DNA of 64,000 nucleotides, taken from Bacillota bacterium (lineage in GTDB: Bacteria > Bacillota > Clostridia > TANB77 > CAG-465). The stretch is taken from assembly GCA_023410645.1 (NCBI GenBank), contig JAEYPQ010000030.1, positions 69,490 to 133,489 of the forward strand, in the 5' to 3' direction. This document shows positions 50,593 to 60,083 of the stretch, piece by piece. The translations under genes were made by a program, and so were the position numbers. The notes beneath the pieces were generated by a model, which worked only from the letters and a program-made list of their open reading frames with translations, was not told where the DNA came from and searched no databases. How positions within the stretch are numbered: the first letter of the stretch is position 1; each line of letters opens with the position of its first letter.

Positions 50593-52419
50593 ATGAGTAA
50601 AACTGTAATTAATTTAGAAAATGTAAAAAAAGAAACTGAAAAGAAATTTAAAAAGGCACGTATAATGGTGTGTTCTGGTACAGGTTGTACTTCTTCAAAA
50701 AGTAGTGAAATATTAAATAAATTAGAATCTGAATTAAAAAACTTAGATATTGATGCAGTTTGTGAAAAGACTGGCTGTTTTGGATTTTGTGCAAAAGGTC
50801 CAATTGTAGTTATTGAACCTGAGCAAACTTTTTATGAAATGGTAAAAGTTGATGATGTAGAAGATATTGTCAATTCATTAAAAGATGGTACAAAAGTTGA
50901 AAGACTTATTCCAAAAGAAAACGATAAGTATGTTGAAAAATGGCATGAACTTAATTTCTATAACAAACAAAATAGGGTAGCACTAAAAAATTGTGGATAT
51001 ATAAATCCAGAAGATATACATGAATATATTGCAATGAACGGATATAGTGCTTTAAAGAAAGTATTAAATGAATATAGTAGAGATGATGTTATTAAAATTG
51101 TTACTGATTCTGGACTTAGAGGCAGAGGAGGAGCTGGATTCCCTACTGGTAAAAAATGGTCATTTGCAAAGGCAGTTGAATCAGATAAAAAATATGTTTG
51201 CTGTAATGCAGATGAAGGTGATCCCGGTGCTTTCATGGATAGAAGTATATTAGAGGGAGATCCTCATAGTGTACTTGAAGCAATGGCAATAGCAGGTTAT
51301 ACAATTGGATCAGATCAAGGATATATTTATGTTAGAGCTGAATATCCAATTGCAGTTAAAAGATTAAATATTGCGATTGAGCAAGCAAAAAAATATGGCT
51401 TACTTGGTGATAATATATTTGGAACAAACTTTTCATTTAATATAGAACTTAGACTTGGAGCTGGAGCATTTGTATGTGGTGAAGAAACTGCACTTATGAA
51501 TTCAATTGAAGGTAGACGCGGTGAACCAAGACCAAGGCCTCCTTTTCCAGCCGTAAAAGGTTTATTTGGAAAACCAACTATATTGAATAATGTAGAAACT
51601 TTATCTAATATACCACAAATAATACTAAATGGTGCTGATTGGTATTCATCTATTGGAACTGAAACTTCAAAAGGTACAAAAGTATTTGCTTTAGGTGGAA
51701 ATATAAACAATGTTGGACTTGTTGAGGTACCTATGGGTACTACATTAAGAGAGATAGTTTATGATATTGGTGGTGGAATACCAAACAAAAAGAGATTTAA
51801 AGCAGCCCAAACTGGTGGGCCAAGTGGTGGATGTATTCCAGAAGAATTACTTGATATCCCAATTGATTATGAATCACTTACTAAAGTAGGATCAATGATG
51901 GGATCTGGTGGACTTATAGTAATGGATGAAGATAAATGTATGGTAAATATAGCTAAATTTTTCTTAGAGTTTACTGTAGATGAATCTTGTGGAAAGTGTG
52001 CACCATGCAGAATTGGTACAAAAAGAATGCTTGAAATATTAACTAGAATTACAGAAGGCAATGGCAAAGAAGGAGATATTGAATTACTTGAGAAATTAGC
52101 AAAAGATATTAAGAAAGCTTCACTTTGTGGGTTAGGTCAAACTGCACCAAATCCTGTGCTTAGTACATTGAGATATTTTAGAGATGAGTATGAAGCCCAT
52201 ATAAAAGAGAAAAGATGTCCTGCTGGTGAATGTAAGTCATTAAGTAAAGTTGTTATTGATCCAGAGAAATGTAAACAATGTGGACTTTGTCAAAAAGTAT
52301 GTCCAAATGATGCAATTGATGGTGTTGTAAGACAAGGGCCATTTAAAATAAACCAAGATAAATGTATTAAATGTTTTGCTTGTGTTGCAAAATGTCCATT
52401 TAAGGCAATTAGTAAGTAA
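50593..52419 (+). CDS. hndC: hydrogenase subunit, NuoF/HndC-like FMN and iron-sulfur protein
   Basis: A 608-residue flavoprotein that links NAD(P)H to the hydrogenase. An N-terminal thioredoxin-like [2Fe-2S] domain (MVCSGTGCTSSKS, CEKTGCFGFC, residues about 27-75) is fused to a NuoF core. The core has GLRGRGGAGFPTGKKWSF (NADH/FMN), CNADEGDPGAFMDR, CGEETALMNSIEGRRGEPRP and the 4Fe-4S site ESCGKCAPCRIGT. Two ferredoxin clusters end the protein (CKQCGLCQKVCP, CIKCFACVAKCP). The fused thioredoxin-like domain stands in for the separate HndB of some bacteria. With its partners it probably performs electron bifurcation or confurcation; this is an inference from subunit composition. Confidence 0.93.
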   Translation: MSKTVINLENVKKETEKKFKKARIMVCSGTGCTSSKSSEILNKLESELKNLDIDAVCEKTGCFGFCAKGPIVVIEPEQTFYEMVKVDDVEDIVNSLKDGTKVERLIPKENDKYVEKWHELNFYNKQNRVALKNCGYINPEDIHEYIAMNGYSALKKVLNEYSRDDVIKIVTDSGLRGRGGAGFPTGKKWSFAKAVESDKKYVCCNADEGDPGAFMDRSILEGDPHSVLEAMAIAGYTIGSDQGYIYVRAEYPIAVKRLNIAIEQAKKYGLLGDNIFGTNFSFNIELRLGAGAFVCGEETALMNSIEGRRGEPRPRPPFPAVKGLFGKPTILNNVETLSNIPQIILNGADWYSSIGTETSKGTKVFALGGNINNVGLVEVPMGTTLREIVYDIGGGIPNKKRFKAAQTGGPSGGCIPEELLDIPIDYESLTKVGSMMGSGGLIVMDEDKCMVNIAKFFLEFTVDESCGKCAPCRIGTKRMLEILTRITEGNGKEGDIELLEKLAKDIKKASLCGLGQTAPNPVLSTLRYFRDEYEAHIKEKRCPAGECKSLSKVVIDPEKCKQCGLCQKVCPNDAIDGVVRQGPFKINQDKCIKCFACVAKCPFKAISK

Positions 52420-52437
52420 TTTGTGGAGGTATATATT

Positions 52438-54192
52438 ATGAATGATAAAAAATTAATAACTCTTACAATTGATGATAAGGAAATCCAAATTGAAGAAGGT
52501 TCAACAGTACTTGATGCAGCAAGAAAAGCAGATATAGATATACCAACACTATGTTTCCTAAAAGAGATAAATGAGGTCGGAGCATGTAGAATGTGTATGG
52601 TAGAAGTTGAGGGAGCAAGAGGCTATGTAGCATCTTGTGTATATCCAGCAACTGATGGAATGAAAGTAAAGACTAATACACCTGATTTGATAGATACAAA
52701 GAAAACAGTTTTAGAACTTATATTATCTAATCATGAAAAAAAATGTTTAACTTGTTCAAGAAATACAAATTGTGAATTACAAAGCCTTGCAAAGAAATTT
52801 AATATTGATGAATTACCTTATGAAGGAAATATAACTGAAAAAATAGTTGATAGTGATTCAATGTGTATTACTAGAAATTCTGCAAAATGTATTTTATGTA
52901 GAAGATGTGTAAATGTGTGTAAAAAAGTTCAAGGTGTAAGTGCAATTGAGATAATGAACAGAGGATTTAATTCAAAAGTTGGTGTTGCACTTGACTTAAG
53001 TATTGCTAAGTCAACATGTGTAGGATGTGGACAATGTATTATAAATTGTCCTGTTGCAGCTCTTCAAGAAAAGGACTACACTAAAGAAGTAAAAGATGAG
53101 TTAAGAGAAAAGAAAAAGCATATAGTTATCCAGGTTGCACCTTCTATAAGAGCATCTCTTGGAGAAGAATTTGGTATGCCTATTGGTACACTTGTTACAG
53201 GGAAAGTTGTAGCAGGTCTTAGAAAACTTGGATTTGATAAAGTATTTGATACTGATCTTGCTGCAGATATAACAATAATGGAAGAAGGTACAGAATTCTT
53301 AGAAAGATTTAATAATAATGGAAAACTTCCAATGATCACGTCATGCAGTAGTGGTTGGATAACATTTGTTGAAAAATTCTATCCTGATATGGCTGCTCAC
53401 TTATCTTCTACAAAATCACCAATGGAAATAATGGGAGTAATGATAAAGAAATATTATGCTGAAAAAATGAATATTGATCCACATGATATATATTCAGTTG
53501 CACTTATGCCTTGTAGTGCTAAAAAAGCTGAGGCAGTAAGACCAGAATTAAGAATTGATGATATGCAAATAATTGATCAAGTAATAACTACAAGAGAGAT
53601 TGCTAGAATGCTTAAGGAGGCAAATATCGATATTTCTACATTAGATGATGATGAATTTGATGATCCACTAGGTGAGGCAACAGGAGCAGGTCATATATTT
53701 GGTACGACAGGTGGAGTAATGGAGGCAGCACTTAGAACAATTACTGAAATGTACACTAAGAAAGAACTTAAAAATGTAGAATTTGAAGTTGTAAGAGGTG
53801 TTGAAGGAATTAAAGAAGCAAAAATTGATTTACTTGGAAAAGAAATATGGATTGCCGTGGCACAAGGATTAAAGAATGTTAGTAAGGTAATGGATGAAAT
53901 AAGGGATGGAAAAAGTAAGTATAGTTTTATAGAAGTTATGACTTGTCCAGGCGGATGTATAAACGGTGGAGGTCAACCAATTAGAACATCTTATGAAAGA
54001 GCCAAAATAGACATACGAGGATTACGTGCAAAAGCATTATATAAAGCAGATAAAGAAGCAACATATAGAATGGCACATAAAAATCCTAATGTACAGAAAA
54101 TTTATGCTGATTTTATTGGTGAGCCAAACTCTCACAAAGCACATGAATTATTGCATACTAAATATCATAAGCAAGAAGTATATATGAAATAA
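52438..54192 (+). CDS. hndD: [FeFe] hydrogenase catalytic subunit
   Basis: A 584-residue group A hydrogenase making or consuming H2. N-terminal [2Fe-2S] domain: ACRMCMVEVEG and flanking Cys. A His-Cys3 cluster: HEKKCLTCSRNTNCELQ. Two 4Fe-4S clusters: CILCRRCVNVCKK and CVGCGQCIINCP. The three H-cluster motifs are all intact: TSCSSGWITF, MPCSAKKAEA and CPGGCINGGGQP. The small C-terminal domain ends HTKYHKQ. ATG 52438 follows TGGAGG; a GTG at 52423 is unlikely. Maturases HydE, F and G are not in the window. Signals anaerobic fermentative metabolism. Confidence 0.97.
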   Translation: MNDKKLITLTIDDKEIQIEEGSTVLDAARKADIDIPTLCFLKEINEVGACRMCMVEVEGARGYVASCVYPATDGMKVKTNTPDLIDTKKTVLELILSNHEKKCLTCSRNTNCELQSLAKKFNIDELPYEGNITEKIVDSDSMCITRNSAKCILCRRCVNVCKKVQGVSAIEIMNRGFNSKVGVALDLSIAKSTCVGCGQCIINCPVAALQEKDYTKEVKDELREKKKHIVIQVAPSIRASLGEEFGMPIGTLVTGKVVAGLRKLGFDKVFDTDLAADITIMEEGTEFLERFNNNGKLPMITSCSSGWITFVEKFYPDMAAHLSSTKSPMEIMGVMIKKYYAEKMNIDPHDIYSVALMPCSAKKAEAVRPELRIDDMQIIDQVITTREIARMLKEANIDISTLDDDEFDDPLGEATGAGHIFGTTGGVMEAALRTITEMYTKKELKNVEFEVVRGVEGIKEAKIDLLGKEIWIAVAQGLKNVSKVMDEIRDGKSKYSFIEVMTCPGGCINGGGQPIRTSYERAKIDIRGLRAKALYKADKEATYRMAHKNPNVQKIYADFIGEPNSHKAHELLHTKYHKQEVYMK

Positions 54193-54207
54193 TTTAGTTA
54201 ATATATT

Positions 54208-54240
54208 AGACATAACATATTATAATATGTTATGTCTTTG
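54208..54240 (+). terminator. intrinsic terminator of the hydrogenase operon
   Basis: Perfect inverted repeat AGACATAACATATTA / TAATATGTTATGTCT followed by TTG and T-rich sequence. Confidence 0.8.
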
Positions 54241-54317
54241 TCATTAAATTTTATAAGTAAAGAAAAATAAAATTTAAATTATATAATAAAATAGGAAAAA
54301 GTCAAGGTATACAAATG

Positions 54318-54346
54318 TTGACATAATATTGGTAAGATGATATAAT
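54318..54346 (+). promoter_or_regulatory. consensus promoter of the 54404 gene
   Basis: TTGACA (54318-54323), 17-bp spacer, TATAAT (54341-54346). Confidence 0.85.
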
Positions 54347-54403
54347 ATATTTGAAATTTATTGTAGTAATTAGAATAATTAATGATAATGGGGGAAATTT
54401 AAA

Positions 54404-55234
54404 ATGAAAGATTTTCGGAATGAAATGATAAGAGAGTATTTACCATTTAATGAAACTAACTTAGAGATTTTGTATACTATTTTAAAGGAATATGATCCAT
54501 TACTTATATCAGGACACACGCAGCTTCCAGATGCTATTTCGAAATATTCAGATAATATTGCTGATGTGTATAAATTTGGTAATCTTGTTGAATATTTAAA
54601 TGGTAATTTAAATAAGGTGTCTAGGATCATTTTTGCATCAAGGAAATTAAATATTTTTACATTTTCAGAAGGAACAGTAATTACATTTCAATCAGAAAAA
54701 GAACTGCTAGTTGTATGCAATGTACAACTATATGAAATTAAACATCTATTTGATATTGCAAGGAAAGCTTTTGGTAGTGAAGCTGTTGTAAATGTTTCAA
54801 TTACATCTGTTATAAATGATGAGATTCAAACTGTATCAGAATTAATATATGCCTATTCACTAGCAAATGGATTTATATATAGGGATGAAATATCCTTCAT
54901 ATGTAACCTAAGTGAAAAAGAGAGATTAAATTATATACAAGGATATACCAGCTGCTTTATTTGTAATAGCTTAGAATATGATTTACTTAGGGAAAATAAA
55001 ACTTGTTCTTTTAAATTAATATTTTCTAATTCAAGTGAAAAAATCGACTTTCAATTATCTTATGACGATTTAATTATCTGGGGAGATCGTTTATTTAAAA
55101 TGGTTAACCAACGAATGGGAAATGTTAAATTAGAGTTAGTTAGAAAAGTACCGTCTTGGAAACCAATGGCTGCTAGGGGAGTAAATGATATTATAGATGA
55201 ACTTTCAAAGAAATATTGGCGTAGTAATACTTAA
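54404..55234 (+). CDS. hypothetical soluble protein
   Basis: A 276-residue protein with alternating helices and strands. Visible blocks are REYLPFNETNLEILYTILKE, YKFGNLVEYLNGNLNKVSRI and FTFSEGTVITFQSEKELLVV, then a basic C-terminal stretch ending WKPMAARGVNDIIDELSKKY. No catalytic motif, signal peptide or membrane segment is seen, and I do not recognise the family. It has a near-perfect promoter and a G-rich ribosome site (GGGGGA), so it may be well expressed. Flanked by terminators, hence monocistronic. Confidence 0.6.
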   Translation: MKDFRNEMIREYLPFNETNLEILYTILKEYDPLLISGHTQLPDAISKYSDNIADVYKFGNLVEYLNGNLNKVSRIIFASRKLNIFTFSEGTVITFQSEKELLVVCNVQLYEIKHLFDIARKAFGSEAVVNVSITSVINDEIQTVSELIYAYSLANGFIYRDEISFICNLSEKERLNYIQGYTSCFICNSLEYDLLRENKTCSFKLIFSNSSEKIDFQLSYDDLIIWGDRLFKMVNQRMGNVKLELVRKVPSWKPMAARGVNDIIDELSKKYWRSNT

Positions 55235-55256
55235 AAAATAATAATCTAATAATTTA

Positions 55257-55308
55257 AAAAGTTAAGAGAAAAATTATGATTTATGATTTAACTCTTAACT
55301 TTCTTTTG
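55257..55308 (+). terminator. intrinsic terminator
   Basis: AAGTTAAGAG / CTCTTAACTT stem with a 23-nt loop and following TTCTTTT. Confidence 0.7.
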
Positions 55309-55395
55309 TAACTTGTAATAAATTTTAAAGAACTATTTTATTAGATTTGAATATTATATAAGTTATTAGTAAATAATATACCGAGGAGGTAAATT

Positions 55396-56055
55396 ATGGA
55401 AAAAGTAAAATATAGTAGAATACCAAGACATATTGCCATAATACCAGATGGAAATAGAAGATGGGCATTAAATAATAATATGGAAAAACATGAGGGATAT
55501 GATTATGGTGTGGATGTTGGGCTTAAAGCATTTGATATATTAAAAGATCTAGGAGTAGAAGAGGTTACTTTTTTTGGCTTTACTCAAGATAATACAAAAA
55601 GGCCGAAGGAGCAATATGACGCATTTTCAAAAGCTTGTGTGAATGCTGTAAAATCTTTAGAAAGTAGAGATGCCGAAATATTAGTAGTAGGAAATACAGA
55701 TTCAAATATGTTCCCAAATGACTTGTTACCATATACCACTAGAACCACTTTTGGGAAAGGTGGTATAAAAATAAATCATTTAGTAAATTATGGATGGTAC
55801 TGGGATATAAAATGTGCATATGATAATCCATCAAATAATGAGGATATATTAAAAAATATTGGATCATCTGGAATTTCTAGGATAGATGTAGTTATGCGTT
55901 GGGGAGGAAGACATAGATTAAGTGGAATGCTACCAATCCAAACTGTTTATGCTGATACATATATAATTGATGATATGTGGCCAGACTTTAAACCAGAACA
56001 TATATATAATTGTTTAGATTGGTATCAAAGTCAAGATGTTACTTTAGGTGGATAA
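55396..56055 (+). CDS. cis-prenyltransferase (undecaprenyl diphosphate synthase family)
   Basis: A 219-residue UppS-family protein that condenses isopentenyl diphosphate units. HIAIIPDGNRRWA carries the catalytic Asp and the diphosphate-binding residues. The C-terminal signature is modified: SRIDVVMRWGGRHRLSGMLP and then YADTYIIDDMWPDF, where the standard enzyme has IRTSGExRLSNFLLWQ. It is shorter than the usual 240-250 residues. It may be a second, divergent prenyltransferase of unknown chain length, because the housekeeping enzyme normally sits beside cdsA and dxr. CGAGGAGG precedes the ATG. Confidence 0.8.
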   Translation: MEKVKYSRIPRHIAIIPDGNRRWALNNNMEKHEGYDYGVDVGLKAFDILKDLGVEEVTFFGFTQDNTKRPKEQYDAFSKACVNAVKSLESRDAEILVVGNTDSNMFPNDLLPYTTRTTFGKGGIKINHLVNYGWYWDIKCAYDNPSNNEDILKNIGSSGISRIDVVMRWGGRHRLSGMLPIQTVYADTYIIDDMWPDFKPEHIYNCLDWYQSQDVTLGG

Positions 56056-56165
56056 ACTTTTATCCACTTATTTATTTAAGTTATAATTATACTATTTACT
56101 ATTTTTTAGTAAAATGATAATATATATAATAATTAATTCATTTTTGATTTAATTGGAGGTTATAT

Positions 56166-57431
56166 ATGGAAAATAAATTAAAGATAAATACTTTTGATTT
56201 GCTTATGGTATTTTCAAATGCACTTGATTTAATAAGTCCACTAGTATCTGGCCATCAAATTAGAGTGGCATATATCGCACTTATGCTTGCTAAACAATAC
56301 AAATTACCTAAAGATAGAATAGATAAACTTGTAATTGCAGCTACAATACATGATATTGGTGCAACAACTGTAAAAGAGAGAAATGAAATTATAAATCCGG
56401 ACTTTGAAAGTGATGGAGTTCACGAAAAAGTTGGATTTAGATATGTAAATGGTAGTGTTTTTGACGATTGTGCATTAATAATTAGACATCACCATAGAAA
56501 TTGGGATTATGGAAATGGTAAAATTTATGATGGATATGAGGTACCTCTTGAATGTCAGATATTACATTTAGCAGATAGGGTAGAAACATATATAAATAAA
56601 TCAGAATATATTTTAAAACAAAGAGATGAAATAGTTTCAAAGATAAAAGGAAAGTCAGGAAATACTTTTATACCAGAACTTGTTGATGCTTTTGTTGAAT
56701 TATCAGTAAATGAATCGTTTTGGCTATATACAGTATCAAAAAATGTTTCTGATGTATTATTTGAAGAGGCAAATCTTGATAGTATGCAATTAGATGTTGA
56801 TGAACTTTATGAAGTAACAAGATGGTTTGCAAATATCATAGACTTTAGGAGTAGATTTACTGCAGTTCATTCAAGAGGAGTTTCAACAAGTGCAGGTGCA
56901 ATTGCAACAGTTATGAATTTAGATAAAGAATTTGTAAAGATACTAGAAATAGCAGGATTTTTACATGACTTAGGTAAACTTGCTGTTTCAAATACTATAC
57001 TTGAAAAAGATGGAAAATTGGATGCTGATGAAATAGCAATTATTAGATCTCATACTTTTCATACATATAATGTATTAAGTAGAATAAAGGAGAAAGAATT
57101 TCATAATATAATTGAATATGCAGCTTATCATCATGAAAAATTAAATGGAACTGGATATCCATTTCATATTAAAGGGGATCAAATGAAACTTGGATCAAGA
57201 ATAATGGCTGTGGCTGATGTATTTACCGCAATAGCAGAGGATAGACCATATAGAAAAGCTATGAATAAAGACCAGGTTATTGATGTAATGACAAAAATTG
57301 GTGATGATCAGTATTTGGATTCAAGTATAGTTAAGGTATTACTTGAAAATTATGATACAATTGATAAGAAGATGAAAAATGCTCAAATATTATCTAGGCA
57401 AGAATATGAGAAATTTTGGCAAGAAGTATAA
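56166..57431 (+). CDS. tandem HD / HD-GYP phosphodiesterase
   Basis: A 421-residue cytoplasmic protein with two HD domains. The first (about residues 20-180) has GHQIRVAYIALMLAKQ, ATIHDIGATTVKE and IIRHHHRNWDYGNG. The second (about 220-400) is a complete HD-GYP domain: HSRGVSTSAGA, AGFLHDLGKLAVSNTIL, AYHHEKLNGTGYPF and ADVFTAIAEDRPYR. HD-GYP proteins hydrolyse cyclic di-GMP or related dinucleotides. A degenerate GGDEF protein at 47867 is the other sign of such signalling here. No receiver or sensor domain is attached. TTGGAGG supports the start. Confidence 0.88.
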   Translation: MENKLKINTFDLLMVFSNALDLISPLVSGHQIRVAYIALMLAKQYKLPKDRIDKLVIAATIHDIGATTVKERNEIINPDFESDGVHEKVGFRYVNGSVFDDCALIIRHHHRNWDYGNGKIYDGYEVPLECQILHLADRVETYINKSEYILKQRDEIVSKIKGKSGNTFIPELVDAFVELSVNESFWLYTVSKNVSDVLFEEANLDSMQLDVDELYEVTRWFANIIDFRSRFTAVHSRGVSTSAGAIATVMNLDKEFVKILEIAGFLHDLGKLAVSNTILEKDGKLDADEIAIIRSHTFHTYNVLSRIKEKEFHNIIEYAAYHHEKLNGTGYPFHIKGDQMKLGSRIMAVADVFTAIAEDRPYRKAMNKDQVIDVMTKIGDDQYLDSSIVKVLLENYDTIDKKMKNAQILSRQEYEKFWQEV

Positions 57432-57442
57432 TAAAATATAAC

Positions 57443-57492
57443 AAAAAAGCACTAGGAACATATTATATAATAATATAACTTAGTGTTTTTTT
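57443..57492 (+). terminator. intrinsic terminator before nifS
   Basis: AAAAAAGCACTA / TAGTGTTTTTTT stem with a 26-nt AT loop. The T run ends only 1-2 nt before the GGAGG of the next gene, so it could also act as an attenuator. Confidence 0.7.
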
Positions 57493-57506
57493 GGAGGTAA
57501 TTAATA

Positions 57507-58652
57507 ATGGAAAGAATTATATATGTTGATCATAGTGCAACAACTGCTGTAAGAAAAGAAGTTTTAGATGAAATGATTCCATATTTTTGTGATAATTTTG
57601 GAAATGCATCATCATCATATTCAATTGGTAGGAAATCAAGAAGTGCAGTTGATAATGCAAGAAAACAGGTAGCAAATGTTATCAAATGTGAACCAGAAGA
57701 AATATATTTTACAGCTGGTGGAAGTGAATCTGATAACATGATTATATCTGGAATAGCAAGAGCAAATAAAGAAAAGGGTAAACATATAATTACTAGTAAA
57801 ATAGAGCATTTAGCAGTCTTAAATACATGTAAAAGATTAGAAGAGGAAGGTTTTGAAGTTACATATTTAGATGTTGACATGTATGGGCTTATTGATTTAA
57901 AGCAATTAGAAGAAAGTATAAGACAAGATACTATATTAATAACTATTATGTTTGCAAATAATGAAATTGGGACAATAGAACCTATAGAAGATATAGGAAA
58001 TATTGCAAAAAGTCATGGAGTATATTTTCATACTGATGCGGTTCAAGCAATAGGAAATATTGATATAGATGTAAAAAAATTAAATATAGATGCACTATCA
58101 ATGTCTGCACATAAATTCTATGGCCCGAAAGGTGTTGGTGCTGCATATATAAAAGAGGGAATAAAATTTGAACCGTTGGTATATGGCGGTCATCAAGAGG
58201 GTTGTAAAAGAGCTGGGACAGAAAATGTTGCAGGTATAGTAGGCTTGGGAAAAGCAATTGAAATTGCAATGGAAAATTTAGATGAATACAATAAAAAACT
58301 TATATTTTTAAGGGAAAATTTAATTGCACGTTTAGAGCAAAATATTAATTATATAACTCTAAATGGGCATAGAACTAAGCGTCTACCAGGAAATATTAAT
58401 GTATCAATTAGGGGAATAGACGGTGAAGCATTATTATTAATGCTTGATATGAATGGTATATGCGCTTCAAATGGAAGTGCATGTAATACTGGAAATATAG
58501 AACCATCTCATGTACTTACTGCTATTGGTATAAACAAGTGTGTTGCACAAGGCTCACTTAGGGTTACTTTCGGAGAAGAAAATACAATCGAAGATGTTGA
58601 ATATATTTCAAATACATTAGTAAAGATTGTAGATAAGCTTAGATATTCATAA
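57507..58652 (+). CDS. nifS: cysteine desulfurase (NifS/IscS type)
   Basis: PLP enzyme that takes sulfur from cysteine for iron-sulfur cluster or tRNA thiolation. Motifs are IYVDHSATTAVRKEVLDEM, FTAGGSESDNMIISG, FANNEIGTIEPIEDI, HTDAVQAIGNIDIDV and SAHKFYGPKGVGAAYI with the PLP lysine. YGGHQEGCKRAGTENVAGI and the catalytic loop ASNGSACNTGNIEPS with the active Cys follow. Length 381. No iscU, thiI or mnmA follows, so its acceptor is not clear; demand from the many Fe-S proteins nearby (hydrogenase) is plausible. Start ATG behind TTGGAGG. Confidence 0.94.
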   Translation: MERIIYVDHSATTAVRKEVLDEMIPYFCDNFGNASSSYSIGRKSRSAVDNARKQVANVIKCEPEEIYFTAGGSESDNMIISGIARANKEKGKHIITSKIEHLAVLNTCKRLEEEGFEVTYLDVDMYGLIDLKQLEESIRQDTILITIMFANNEIGTIEPIEDIGNIAKSHGVYFHTDAVQAIGNIDIDVKKLNIDALSMSAHKFYGPKGVGAAYIKEGIKFEPLVYGGHQEGCKRAGTENVAGIVGLGKAIEIAMENLDEYNKKLIFLRENLIARLEQNINYITLNGHRTKRLPGNINVSIRGIDGEALLLMLDMNGICASNGSACNTGNIEPSHVLTAIGINKCVAQGSLRVTFGEENTIEDVEYISNTLVKIVDKLRYS

Positions 58653-58736
58653 TTAAATATAAAAAATGCATACTATAAAAGGGTATGTATTTTTTATGCT
58701 TTAATATTATTTATTATTAATACATACTTATTAATA

Positions 58737-60035
58737 ATGGTGATATATTTGGAAAATATTATAATAAGGTTAGAGGAATTAATTTGGAGTGAACCACTTG
58801 TTTTACTACTTATGTTTACACATATATATTTAACTTTCAAACTTAATAATCCACAAAAATATACTTTAAAAGGTTTAAAATTAATACTTAAAAATGATGA
58901 AAATAAAGAGAAAAAAGGTATTAATTCATTTAAATCATTAATGACAATATTAGCAGCTACTCTTGGTACAGGAAATATAATAGGCATTGCAACAGCAATA
59001 TCTATAGGTGGAATAGGCAGTATCTTTTGGATATTTGTTACAGGAATATTTGCAATTGCAACTAAATATGCAGAAACATATATTGTGTTAAAATACAGAA
59101 AAGAAAATAAAACAGGCTATTATGGAGGAACAATGTATGTATTAAACGATAAACTAAAATTTAAATTACTTGCAGTATTATTTAGTATATTTACAATAAT
59201 AGCTTCATTTGGAATTGGTTCTATGATACAGGCAAATGCAATGTCAAATTCAATAATAGAGACATTTAATATAAATAAATATGTAATTGCAATTATTGTA
59301 ACTATTATATGTTCATATGTAATATTTGGAAATGAGAAAAGAATTTCGAATATAAGTAGCATATTAGTACCAATTGCCACTGTAATATATTTATTTATGT
59401 GTGTATTCGTGTTATATTTATATAAGCATAATATAGGAGCGGCAATTATAAATATTATTGAAGAAGCCTTAAATTTTAAAGCAATATCAGGAGGAATATT
59501 TGGAAGTGTAGCAATAAAAGCAATGAATGTGGGTATGTCAAAGGGGCTATTTTCTAATGAGGCAGGAATGGGAAGTTCTCCAATATTTAATGCAACAGTT
59601 AAAATGAAAAGTATAAAAAACGAAGCAATTATATCTTCAACAAGTGTATTTATAGATACAGTAATACTATGTACAGTTACAGGTATTGCAATTGTTTCAT
59701 CTGGTATGTATACTATAACAAATAATCCTATTGAATTAGTTCAAGAAACATTTAAAATTATACCATATGGAAGAGAATTATTAACATTCTCAATAGCAAT
59801 TTTTGCAATTGCTACCATTCCATGTTGGGGATATTATGGAAAATGTGCTGTAAGATTTTTATTTAAAGAAAATAAAAGATATGAAAAAATATATGATTTT
59901 ATGTATGCAATATGTATATATATTGGTTCAATTATGGCGGTTAATATTGTATGGGGAGTATCATCAATTGCAAATGCACTTATGATAATACCTAACTTAA
60001 TAATGATTTATAAATTAAAAAATGATATAGAATAA
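58737..60035 (+). CDS. sodium:alanine/glycine symporter (AGCS family)
   Basis: A 432-residue transporter with about ten membrane helices, importing alanine or glycine with Na+. Family motifs are TILAATLGTGNIIGIATAI (residues about 69-87), GIFAIATKYAETYIVLKYR, YYGGTMYVL and MSKGLFSNEAGMGSSPIFNA. ATG 58737 is given, but GGTG lies just after it and TTG 58749 has better spacing, so the protein may start 4 residues later. Somewhat shorter than typical AGCS proteins (450-480). Alone in its unit, with a terminator after it. Confidence 0.9.
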   Translation: MVIYLENIIIRLEELIWSEPLVLLLMFTHIYLTFKLNNPQKYTLKGLKLILKNDENKEKKGINSFKSLMTILAATLGTGNIIGIATAISIGGIGSIFWIFVTGIFAIATKYAETYIVLKYRKENKTGYYGGTMYVLNDKLKFKLLAVLFSIFTIIASFGIGSMIQANAMSNSIIETFNINKYVIAIIVTIICSYVIFGNEKRISNISSILVPIATVIYLFMCVFVLYLYKHNIGAAIINIIEEALNFKAISGGIFGSVAIKAMNVGMSKGLFSNEAGMGSSPIFNATVKMKSIKNEAIISSTSVFIDTVILCTVTGIAIVSSGMYTITNNPIELVQETFKIIPYGRELLTFSIAIFAIATIPCWGYYGKCAVRFLFKENKRYEKIYDFMYAICIYIGSIMAVNIVWGVSSIANALMIIPNLIMIYKLKNDIE

Positions 60036-60078
60036 AAAAGGGGCACATAAATATGCATTTGCATATTTTATGTGCTCA
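60036..60078. terminator. bidirectional terminator
   Basis: GGCACATAAATATGC / GCATATTTTATGTGC stem; on the minus strand it is followed by CCCCTTTTTTATT, serving the 60084 gene as well. Confidence 0.75.
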
Positions 60079-60083
60079 CTAGT

